A stretch of DNA of 64,000 bases from Acidobacteria bacterium Ga0077534 (lineage in GTDB: Bacteria > Acidobacteriota > Blastocatellia > Pyrinomonadales > Pyrinomonadaceae). The stretch lies in contig LNEI01000018.1 of the NCBI GenBank assembly GCA_001464455.1, positions 537,343-601,342 of the forward strand. The letters run 5' to 3'. The notes under the pieces were generated by a model. That model was not told the origin of the DNA and did no database searches. It was given only the letters and a program-made list of their open reading frames with translations. Below, piece after piece: positions 34,031 to 41,497 of this stretch; positions within the stretch are counted from its first letter, which is position 1, and each line of letters opens with the position of its first letter. The position numbers and the translations under genes are program-made.

Positions 34031-35545
34031 ATGGCTGAAACCAGTGGCGATCTCGGTGCGATGTACAACGACCAGGTCTCGAAGGGAAAGATCTGGCAGG
34101 TGATCGGGGCGTCGTCGCTTGGGACGGTTATCGAATGGTACGACTTTTACATTTTCGGCAGCCTAGCCCCGATCATCGCGCCGCTTTTCTATCCGCCGGG
34201 TAATGACACATTTGCCTACATAGCATATCTCGCAACGTTTGCGGTCGGCTTTATCGTTCGGCCCTTCGGAGCTTTGTTCTTTGGCAGGATCGGTGATGTT
34301 GTGGGACGCAAATATGCGTTTCTCGTCACGCTGCTGATCATGGGCTGCGCAACCGCGATCATTGGATTCCTGCCGACGTTTGCCGTTATCGGCTATGCGG
34401 CTCCAATAATTTTGCTGCTTGTCCGCGTACTGCAGGGGCTCGCACTCGGTGGTGAATATGGCGGAGCGGCAGTTTACGTAGCGGAGCATGTGCCGGACAA
34501 TCGACGTGGATTTTACACGTCGTTTATCCAGATCACCGCGACGCTTGGCCTATTCATGTCGCTTGCTGTGATCCTGATCGTGCAGAATATGATGTCGGCC
34601 GATCAGTTCTCAGGCAAGGCTCCCGATGGCATAGCGGGCTGGCGAATACCGTTTCTAGTCTCCATCCTCCTCGTCGTTGTCTCGCTCTACATCCGATTGA
34701 AAATGGAAGAATCGCCCATCTTCCAGCAGGTAAAATCCAGCGGAATGACCTCGGCCAACCCACTGATCGAAGCGTTTACGAAGTGGAAAAATCTCAAGAC
34801 CGTCCTGATCTCGCTCTTCGGGGCGACCGCCGGACAGGGCGTTGTATGGTATGCCGGGCAGTTTTTTGCTCTCTTCTATTTGCAGACTATCCTAAACGTA
34901 AACGCGACCTCGTCGATCTACATCGTCGCCATCGCTCTGTTGATGGCGATGCCATTCTTTGTATTTTTCGGCGCTTTGAGCGACCGCATCGGCCGGAAGT
35001 GGATCATCCTCGCCGGCTGTCTGCTCGCGATGCTGACGTACATCCCGATCTATACGGCAATGCAGTCTGCTGCAGGATCAAACGTCGTAACCGCTAGCTC
35101 GCAAAAAGATCCGGTAACGGGAGCCATAAAGTTAACTCCGCAAACCTCGGGTCCAGACGGCACACTCATCACAGCCGAGAAAGTACTGCCGTATACCTCG
35201 CTCAGCGACCTGCTCTCACAATCCGCCGCATGGAAGTTGATCCTGCTGATCTTCGTCCAGGTCTTTTGGGTGACAATGGTCTACGGCCCCATTGCCGCGT
35301 ATTTGGTAGAGGCATTCCCGGCAAAGATACGATACACGGCGCTGTCGCTGCCCTATCACATCGGCAACGGCGTCTTCGGCGGCCTGCTGCCGCTGATCGG
35401 CGTCTCCCTGATCGCCCAAACCGGCGATATTTACGCGGGCCTGTACTATCCAATGGCCATCGCTGGTATCACCTTCGTAGTTGGAGCGATCCTACTAAAG
35501 GAAACTCATGGGCATAAGATTTGGGATGAGGTGGATCAAAAGTAA
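34031..35545 (+). CDS. MFS transporter, metabolite:H+ symporter (MHS/ProP-ShiA) type
   Basis: A 504-residue twelve-helix transporter of the MHS subgroup. The first helix region reads SLGTVIEWYDFYIFGSLAPI, loop 2-3 is FFGRIGDVVGRKYAFLV, helix 4-5 has VRVLQGLALGGEYGGAAVYVAEHVP, and loop 8-9 GALSDRIGRKWII. Members carry organic acids, betaine, shikimate or dicarboxylates with protons. An extra 60-residue hydrophilic loop lies between helices 9 and 10 (about residues 345-400). A GGAAAGG-type ribosome-binding site precedes the ATG. It converges with the decarboxylase gene with no intergenic bases. The substrate is unknown. Confidence 0.9.
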   Translation: MAETSGDLGAMYNDQVSKGKIWQVIGASSLGTVIEWYDFYIFGSLAPIIAPLFYPPGNDTFAYIAYLATFAVGFIVRPFGALFFGRIGDVVGRKYAFLVTLLIMGCATAIIGFLPTFAVIGYAAPIILLLVRVLQGLALGGEYGGAAVYVAEHVPDNRRGFYTSFIQITATLGLFMSLAVILIVQNMMSADQFSGKAPDGIAGWRIPFLVSILLVVVSLYIRLKMEESPIFQQVKSSGMTSANPLIEAFTKWKNLKTVLISLFGATAGQGVVWYAGQFFALFYLQTILNVNATSSIYIVAIALLMAMPFFVFFGALSDRIGRKWIILAGCLLAMLTYIPIYTAMQSAAGSNVVTASSQKDPVTGAIKLTPQTSGPDGTLITAEKVLPYTSLSDLLSQSAAWKLILLIFVQVFWVTMVYGPIAAYLVEAFPAKIRYTALSLPYHIGNGVFGGLLPLIGVSLIAQTGDIYAGLYYPMAIAGITFVVGAILLKETHGHKIWDEVDQK

Positions 35546-37054
35546 CTATGATCGCGGTGGGGCGATATGCTCGTTGAGCAGTCGCCACACTTTCTCGATG
35601 TGCCGCTCTTCGACGCGGATGCTGCCCACTGACAGCCTCAGCGTGTATTGCCCGTTAAGCTTTGTGTGAGATAGGTACGCCTCGCCGGAAGCGTTGATAT
35701 CGTTCATGATCCGCTCATTCAGGGCGTTGAGCTGGTCCGGATCGAACCCCGCGGGATGGAGCCGGAAGCAGACCAGAGCAAACGGAACCGGTGCCATCAT
35801 TTCAAAGTTTGGCGATCCTTCGACCCACGACGCGAAAAGTCGAGCAAGGCGGCAATGTTCACGAAGCCTGGCGATCATGCCTTCAACGCCGAAATAGCGG
35901 ATTATGAACCATAGTTTCAAGGCTCGAAACCGCCGGCCGAGCTGAATGCCGTAGTCCATTCCGTTCTTGACCGTCTGTTCATCGCTTGTCTTTAGGTATT
36001 CGGCCACGAGCGAGAACGCCTCTTTTAGAACGCTCAGGTCTTTGCAATAGAGTACCGAAAGGTCAAAGGGGGTGAACAGCCATTTATGAGGATTTACGAC
36101 TATGGAATCAGCTCGCTCCCAGCCCATCGATTTTGGATTTTGGATTTTAGATTTTGGATCGTCCGGATCACGTCCGGTGAAATGGTGTCGGAACTCCGGG
36201 ATAATGGCGGTCGAGCCGGCATAAGCGGTGTCAACGTGGAGCCAGATGCCGTATTTCTTGCAAATATCAGCGATCTGATCGACCGGATCGACGCTCGACG
36301 TCGAAGTCGTACCGATGGTTGGGATAACGCACAACGGCAGAAAACCTGCCGCGAGATCTTCTTGGATCGCCTCATCGAGCTTTTCGGGAATCATCTCAAA
36401 ACGTTCATTGCATTCGATCTTTCGCAACGATCGAAGCCCGAGGCCGAGCGTGATGACGCCCTTATCTATCGAAGAATGAACATGTTCCGAACAGTAAACC
36501 CGCATCAGCGGCACATCGTCACGGCCGGTCAAACCCTGATCGCGAACGCCCAAACCGGCCTTTTCGCGGGCAGCAGCAATGGCGTGCATGGTCGAGACCG
36601 AGGCCGTGTCGTAGATGATCCCCTCAAAATGTTCGGGCAGGTCCATCATCTGGCGGAGCCAATCGAGCACGACGTCTTCGAGTTCAGTCGACGCCGGCGA
36701 GGTTCGCCAGAGCATGGCCTTCATATCAAAGGCGGCTGTAAGCATCTCGCCAAAAACACCGACGCTGCTCGTCGATGTCGAAAAAAGCCCGTGAAAATTC
36801 GGATGGTTCCAATGGGTAACGGCAGGCAGGATCAACCGGTCTACATCCTTCAGCACCTCACCAAAATCCTCGCCCTGCTGAGGCGGCGAGGCTGGGATCT
36901 GCCCCTTCAGCCAGTTCGGTTCGACCTGAGAGAGTACCGGATAGTCGCCGATGTTATCAAAGTAGTCTGCGATCCATTCCACCAATTGGTGGCCGTGCTT
37001 TCGAAACTCGTCCGAGGGCATGTCGCCAAACGGCGGCGGGGTTGGCTTTTCCAT
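35546..37054 (-). CDS. PLP-dependent group II decarboxylase (aromatic-L-amino-acid decarboxylase type), with an in-frame repeat insertion
   Basis: A 502-residue fold-type I enzyme. Substrate- and PLP-site blocks are HPNFHGLFSTSTSSVGVFGE, GIIYDTASVSTMHAIAAARE, LHVDTAYAGSTAIIPEF and the Schiff-base lysine in VVNPHKWLFTPFDLSVLY. The family decarboxylates DOPA, 5-HTP, tyrosine, phenylalanine or tryptophan. Between AIIPEFRHHFTG and ERADSIVVNPHK, where homologues are short, lies DPKSKIQNPKS, encoded by a heptamer tract at 36131-36158. It is divergent from the AGCS symporter gene and close to amino-acid permeases. The substrate is uncertain. Confidence 0.92.
   Translation of the reverse strand: MEKPTPPPFGDMPSDEFRKHGHQLVEWIADYFDNIGDYPVLSQVEPNWLKGQIPASPPQQGEDFGEVLKDVDRLILPAVTHWNHPNFHGLFSTSTSSVGVFGEMLTAAFDMKAMLWRTSPASTELEDVVLDWLRQMMDLPEHFEGIIYDTASVSTMHAIAAAREKAGLGVRDQGLTGRDDVPLMRVYCSEHVHSSIDKGVITLGLGLRSLRKIECNERFEMIPEKLDEAIQEDLAAGFLPLCVIPTIGTTSTSSVDPVDQIADICKKYGIWLHVDTAYAGSTAIIPEFRHHFTGRDPDDPKSKIQNPKSMGWERADSIVVNPHKWLFTPFDLSVLYCKDLSVLKEAFSLVAEYLKTSDEQTVKNGMDYGIQLGRRFRALKLWFIIRYFGVEGMIARLREHCRLARLFASWVEGSPNFEMMAPVPFALVCFRLHPAGFDPDQLNALNERIMNDINASGEAYLSHTKLNGQYTLRLSVGSIRVEERHIEKVWRLLNEHIAPPRS
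36131..36158. repeat. heptamer tandem repeat (TTTTGGA x4, one variant) inside a gene
   Basis: Units TTTTGGA, TTTTGGA, TTTTAGA and TTTTGGA lie in frame in the decarboxylase gene, giving PKSKIQNPKS. This kind of short tandem repeated repetitive sequence is known in cyanobacterial genomes. Confidence 0.88.
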
Positions 37055-37095
37055 ATAGGCTTTTCTCTATCAATTCGGATTTTAGCCGATGCACG

Positions 37096-37124
37096 TTCGA
37101 CAAGCCAACATATTGGGGTATAAT
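37096..37124 (+). promoter_or_regulatory. sigma70-like promoter for the AGCS symporter
   Basis: The -35 box TTCGAC (37096-37101) and a consensus -10 box TATAAT (37119-37124) are separated by 17 bases. It lies in the divergent gap between the decarboxylase and symporter genes, about 115 bases before the symporter start. Confidence 0.65.
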
Positions 37125-37239
37125 GCCGAATATAACATTTACAACGTTTGCGACGTATCTCCTCCGCAAGCCAATTCCTGTTCCCGGCGCCAATTGGCCC
37201 AAATGTAAATAAAATTCCGATCTTCTTTTTGAGGTGAAA

Positions 37240-38874
37240 ATGAATCACAGAGTCTCTAGATGTTTATTTGCGACTTTAGCTGTCCTTGTTCTTCCTTTAA
37301 TGTCTTTCGCCCAGGAAAGGGGCCTTGACGAGAGGATCGATGCGGCGTTCAAACCGATAGCCGATGCGTTTGAAGCACTTGTTTTCTACCCCGCTCCGCT
37401 GCCTGCTCCGTTTAATATTCCAATAGTTTTGCTGCTTCTGATCGGCGGTGCGACATTCTTTACTATCGCTTTTGGATTTATCAACCTCCGCCGATTTCCC
37501 TTAGCGATACAGGTCGTTCGAGGAAAATATGACGATATCGAGATGGTTGGCGATGCTGACCATCACGACCCTCACGTCGAGAAATCCGAGGTCAATATCG
37601 TTGACGGCGATATTCCTGAAACGATCAAGGATGAAAGCCATCACGGCGAAGTAAACCATTTTCAGGCTCTGGCAACTGCTGTGTCGGGAACGGTCGGGCT
37701 GGGCAACATCGCCGGCGTCGCGGTGGCGATCGGTATCGGCGGACCAGGCGCAACGTTCTGGATGATCGTCGCTGGATTGCTCGGGATGTCGTCGAAATTT
37801 GTTGAGTGTACGCTGGGTGTTAAATACCGCGATATCGACAAAGACGGAACCGTTCACGGCGGCCCAATGTATTACCTCTCAAAGGGGTTTGCCGATATCA
37901 AAATGGGGCCGATTGGTAAGGTGCTGGCAATAATCTTCGCAGTTTTCTGCGTTGGCGGCTCATTTGGCGGCGGAAACGCATTTCAGGCGAATCAGGCTAC
38001 CTCGCAGATAACGACTCTTTTAGGGCTTGAGGGTGGTGCCGTCAGAACTGTCATCGGCCTGATCTTGGCTATCATCACCGCTGTGGTCATCATCGGCGGT
38101 ATCAAGCGTATTGCTACGGTGACCGAAAAGCTGGTTCCGGTAATGGCGATCATTTACATCATCGCTTCGCTAATTATTATCGGGGCCCATTTTAGTGAGG
38201 TTCCCGCCGCAATAGGGCAGATCATCTCAGGTGCTTTCACCCCGACGGCCGCAGTTGGCGGTATTGCCGGCGTTATTATACAGGGTTTCAGACGAGCAGC
38301 TTTCTCAAATGAGGCTGGTGCCGGTTCGGCTGCAATCGCTCACTCAGCCGTACGTACCAAGTACCCCGCCAGTGAGGGAATCGTTGCCCTGCTTGAACCA
38401 TTTATTGACACGGTCATTATCTGCACTATGACTGCCATCGTGATCGTGCTTTTCAACATGGATGGCTTTTTCCAGTATGGCGGCATCAACGGCAACATCA
38501 TGATCGGCAACGAGGTCGTTAACGGCGTAGACCTGACTGCTCGTGCCTATAATGATGTGATCCCCGGGTTTAATGCGGTTCTTACGGTTGCTATCGTCCT
38601 GTTCGCCTTCTCAACGCTGATCTCGTGGTCCTACTACGGATTGCAGTCGTGGAAGTATCTCTTCGGCCGCTCGTTTGCCGCTGACATCTCGTACAAAGTG
38701 CTGTTTTGCATCTTTGTTGTTATCGGCTCGGCAGCCTCGCTCGGTTCGGTACTCGCATTCTCCGACGCGATGATCCTAGCTATGGTCTTTCCTAACATGA
38801 TCGGACTACTCTTTCTGTTCCCGAAAGTCAGAGAAGAATTGTCGAGATACCTCAAGGCGATCGGTAAGGCCTGA
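37240..38874 (+). CDS. alanine/glycine:cation symporter (AGCS family)
   Basis: About 544 residues. The AGCS core is clear: VSGTVGLGNIAGVAVAIGIG, then GLLGMSSKFVECTLGVKYRD, GGPMYYLSKGF, and FRRAAFSNEAGAGSAAIAHS. Known members import alanine or glycine with Na+ or H+. The N-terminus is unusual: a cleavable-looking signal (FATLAVLVLPLMSFAQE) and an amphipathic stretch precede the first core helix. A His/Asp-rich insert with several HH pairs lies at about residues 105-140. The start is taken at the ATG at 37240, five bases after GAGG; a GTG at 37234 is less likely. A 13-bp hairpin follows the stop. Confidence 0.92.
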   Translation: MNHRVSRCLFATLAVLVLPLMSFAQERGLDERIDAAFKPIADAFEALVFYPAPLPAPFNIPIVLLLLIGGATFFTIAFGFINLRRFPLAIQVVRGKYDDIEMVGDADHHDPHVEKSEVNIVDGDIPETIKDESHHGEVNHFQALATAVSGTVGLGNIAGVAVAIGIGGPGATFWMIVAGLLGMSSKFVECTLGVKYRDIDKDGTVHGGPMYYLSKGFADIKMGPIGKVLAIIFAVFCVGGSFGGGNAFQANQATSQITTLLGLEGGAVRTVIGLILAIITAVVIIGGIKRIATVTEKLVPVMAIIYIIASLIIIGAHFSEVPAAIGQIISGAFTPTAAVGGIAGVIIQGFRRAAFSNEAGAGSAAIAHSAVRTKYPASEGIVALLEPFIDTVIICTMTAIVIVLFNMDGFFQYGGINGNIMIGNEVVNGVDLTARAYNDVIPGFNAVLTVAIVLFAFSTLISWSYYGLQSWKYLFGRSFAADISYKVLFCIFVVIGSAASLGSVLAFSDAMILAMVFPNMIGLLFLFPKVREELSRYLKAIGKA

Positions 38875-38901
38875 TTCCGACGGACAATGACTTAAACAAC
38901 C

Positions 38902-38940
38902 TAAAGGCGATATGGAGTGAAAACCCTCATATCGCCTTTA
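38902..38940. terminator. strong hairpin after the AGCS gene
   Basis: TAAAGGCGATATG (38902-38914) pairs perfectly with CATATCGCCTTTA (38928-38940) around a 13-base loop. The T-run is only three bases, so it may terminate poorly on its own. Confidence 0.6.
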
Positions 38941-39000
38941 CTGATGAAACGGAAAATATTGATAATGTATCGATAAATAGCTACTCATAAACACCGTTAT

Positions 39001-39714
39001 ATGGAATCTATGGTTGAGTTTTTATACTGGATGAAGGATTACGTTCTGAATCCGAAAGTGTTGATCGATACGATGCTCGGCACGATGGGCGGTTATGTTT
39101 ACGTGGGCCTATTCTTGATCGTTTTCGCCGAAACTGGCCTTGCCATCGGCTTCTTTCTACCTGGAGATTCACTATTGGTTGTAGCGGGGCTGTTTGCGGC
39201 TGCTGGAAAGCTGGATTTGATGATTCTGATGGTGACGCTCTTTGTTGCGGCTGTCATTGGCGACACGGTCGGTTATTACACTGGTCGAAAGATGGGGCGC
39301 ACACTTTTCACAAGACCGAAGTCCCGGTTTTTTAATCCGAAACATATTCAAAAAGCACACGCCTTTTATGAGAAGCATGGCGGAAAAACCATCGTTATCG
39401 CACGGTTTGTCCCCATAGTACGCACTTTTGCACCGTTAGTCGCGGGTGCTGCGGAAATGACTTATCGCAGCTTCATCTTCTATAACGTTTTCGGTGGGCT
39501 TTTGTGGATCGTCTCGATGCTGTTGGCAGGATATTATCTCGGCGGTCTGGTCGAACAGCTTATGCGAAACGTCTTCGGCATCGAAGGATTTCTGCTCGAA
39601 GAGCACATCGATAAGGTAGTGATCGTCGTGGTTTTGCTTTCGATCATGCCAATCCTAATCGAATTCGTCAAAGCTCGCCGCGAGGGCAAATCGGAGGCGA
39701 TCCGCGAGAGGTAA
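39001..39714 (+). CDS. DedA-family membrane protein
   Basis: A 237-residue membrane protein with the DedA core: FAETGLAIGFFLPGDSLLVVAGLFAAAG, then GDTVGYYTGRKMG, FYEKHGGKTIVIARFVPIVRTFAPLVAG and FIFYNVFGGLLWI. DedA proteins are proposed lipid scramblases/flippases, including for undecaprenyl phosphate, coupled to membrane potential. The conserved Glu, Asp and Arg residues of the family (FAETG, PGDS, RFVPIVRT) are present. If it recycles undecaprenyl phosphate, it could support the polysaccharide locus, but it is 10 kb away and sits among transporter genes. Confidence 0.92.
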   Translation: MESMVEFLYWMKDYVLNPKVLIDTMLGTMGGYVYVGLFLIVFAETGLAIGFFLPGDSLLVVAGLFAAAGKLDLMILMVTLFVAAVIGDTVGYYTGRKMGRTLFTRPKSRFFNPKHIQKAHAFYEKHGGKTIVIARFVPIVRTFAPLVAGAAEMTYRSFIFYNVFGGLLWIVSMLLAGYYLGGLVEQLMRNVFGIEGFLLEEHIDKVVIVVVLLSIMPILIEFVKARREGKSEAIRER

Positions 39715-39818
39715 GATCGTTCCCGTACTGGCTCACTTCCGATTTACCGGGTTCCGGCATTTCTCATTGAGGTCGAGCGTCGATTGTTTATGCTTGACTT
39801 TGTCGTTTATCAGGCTTA

Positions 39819-39863
39819 ATGTTCCTTAGCGTCAGCAAAACATCTTATTTTTATTTATTGTGA
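39819..39863 (+). CDS. candidate leader peptide, 14 codons, before the APC permease
   Basis: ATG at 39819 opens MFLSVSKTSYFYLL and a TGA at 39861-39863. An AGG lies five bases upstream. The tail carries Tyr-Phe-Tyr-Leu-Leu in a row, with an earlier Phe and Leu, as in leader peptides that sense charged-tRNA supply. A terminator-like hairpin follows before the amino-acid permease start. Short ORFs of this kind also arise by chance, so the call is an inference from position. Confidence 0.35.
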   Translation: MFLSVSKTSYFYLL

Positions 39864-39881
39864 GGGTTCCTCTTAGGTTGT

Positions 39882-39933
39882 GATGCATTTGCATCCGTGC
39901 AGTTCCGGATCTGATGCGAATGCTTTCTTTTTT
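39882..39933 (+). promoter_or_regulatory. candidate transcription attenuator before the APC permease
   Basis: GCATTTGCATC (39885-39895) pairs with GATGCGAATGC (39913-39923), ten of eleven positions, directly followed by TTTCTTTTTT (39924-39933) and ending 14 bases before the permease ATG. The left arm is also part of the self-complementary GATGCA-TT-TGCATC (39882-39895), so two mutually exclusive folds exist. This fits an intrinsic terminator that can be prevented by an upstream hairpin. Confidence 0.5.
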
Positions 39934-39947
39934 GGACAGTTCGAGCT

Positions 39948-41462
39948 ATGGCGGAAAGCCAGGTAGTCACAGAAGAATCGAACGAAGGATTCATACGCGG
40001 CCTCAGCCTGCTCGATTCGACGATGATTGTCGCCGGGTCGATGATCGGCTCGGGAATTTTCATCGTTTCGGCTGATATCGCCCGCCAGGTCGGCTCGCCC
40101 GGTTGGCTGCTCGTGGTGTGGCTCGTCACGGGATTTTTGACGATCGGCGCTGCTCTTTCCTATGGCGAGCTGGCAGCGATGATGCCGCGTGCGGGTGGAA
40201 TGTACGTGTACTTAAAAGAGGCGTACGGGCCGCTATGGGGGTTTCTATACGGTTGGACGCACTTTTTGGTAATTCAGACCGCCACGATCGCAGCTGTTTC
40301 CATCGCTTTTGCCCGATTCCTGGGCATCCTCGTTCCTTCCGTTTCTGAAACTAACTATTTAATGGCCCCGGTTCGCTTCGGGTCTTCGAGTTACGCATTT
40401 TCGCTTTCGACTGCACAGCTAGTCGGGGTCGTGATGATCGTCTTTTTGACGTTCATGAATACCCGCGGCTTAAAGCTAGGAAAGCTCGTCCAGAATGTCT
40501 TCACATTTGCAAAGACCGGTTCTCTGATCGCTCTTATTGTTCTCGGCATCGTTGTCGGTGTGGTCTATTACCCAGAGATCGGCAAGTCGAATTTCGGTGA
40601 CCTCTGGACAGTTCGCGGAAGTTTGCAGGATGTCGGCCATGGGCTCACCGCCACTGTTGCCATGGGCTTGTTCGTCGGTATATGTGTCGCGCAAACCAAT
40701 TCGCTGTTCTCAGCCGATGCATGGCATAACGTGACATTTACCGCGGGCGAGGTGAAAGATCCTAAACGAAACCTGCCGCTTTCGCTTCTGCTCGGAACAG
40801 GCGGCGTGATCGCACTTTACTTGCTCGCAAACGTTGCATATCTCTTAACTCTACGATTCGAAGATATCCAGAACGTAGCCAGCGACCGCGTCGGATCGGC
40901 GACCGCTGAAGTTATTTTTCCCGGTTTCGGTGCGACGCTGATGGCGATCGCGATCATGATCTCGACCTTTGGATGCAACAACGGGCTTATCATTGCCGGC
41001 CCTCGTGCTTACTACACGATGGCGAAAGACGGGCTCTTCTTTAAGGCCGCTGGACATCTCAATAAGTTCCACGTGCCGGCATGGGCGATCGTAATTCAGG
41101 GTATTTGGGCGGTATTCTACGTTTTCCCTAAAACTGTAAAGGAAAACCCCGACGGCACACTAGCGTACGGCAATCTTTACGGCGATCTACTCACCTACGT
41201 CATCTCGTCGGCACTGATCTTTTATATTCTCGCGATTTTGGCAGTTTTTGTGCTCAGGGCGAAACAACCTGATGCCGAACGCCCGTATAAAGCATTTGGA
41301 TACCCGATAATTCCGGCTCTCTACATTATTGGAGCCTCGATCATCCTTGTTGTATTGTTTGTTTACCAAACGACTGCAACCTGGCCAGGACTTGTTATCG
41401 TTCTTACCGGCGTACCGGTTTACTTTATTTGGAAGGGCATGTCCGCGAAGGCGGCAGCCTAA
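39948..41462 (+). CDS. APC-family amino-acid permease
   Basis: A 504-residue permease with about twelve helices. The first helix is broken as in LeuT-fold APC proteins: VAGSMIGSGIFIVSADIARQVGSP. Further family blocks are YGELAAMMPRAGGMYVYLKEAYGP, the proline- and glycine-rich helix 8 region, and PRAYYTMAKDGLFFKAAGHLN. The best-known relatives are exchangers and symporters for neutral or aromatic amino acids. The region upstream carries a candidate leader peptide and attenuator. It is followed after 35 bases by a second permease with a strong AGGAGG site, so both are likely one operon. Confidence 0.92.
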   Translation: MAESQVVTEESNEGFIRGLSLLDSTMIVAGSMIGSGIFIVSADIARQVGSPGWLLVVWLVTGFLTIGAALSYGELAAMMPRAGGMYVYLKEAYGPLWGFLYGWTHFLVIQTATIAAVSIAFARFLGILVPSVSETNYLMAPVRFGSSSYAFSLSTAQLVGVVMIVFLTFMNTRGLKLGKLVQNVFTFAKTGSLIALIVLGIVVGVVYYPEIGKSNFGDLWTVRGSLQDVGHGLTATVAMGLFVGICVAQTNSLFSADAWHNVTFTAGEVKDPKRNLPLSLLLGTGGVIALYLLANVAYLLTLRFEDIQNVASDRVGSATAEVIFPGFGATLMAIAIMISTFGCNNGLIIAGPRAYYTMAKDGLFFKAAGHLNKFHVPAWAIVIQGIWAVFYVFPKTVKENPDGTLAYGNLYGDLLTYVISSALIFYILAILAVFVLRAKQPDAERPYKAFGYPIIPALYIIGASIILVVLFVYQTTATWPGLVIVLTGVPVYFIWKGMSAKAAA

Positions 41463-41497
41463 CGTACTCTCTGTTATTTAAACTTTAGGAGGTTTTC

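Noticed and set aside
36086-37123. A 345-codon plus-strand frame opposite the decarboxylase
   Set aside because: The PLP-site motifs are on the minus strand, and the antisense frame runs through the promoter region of the symporter.
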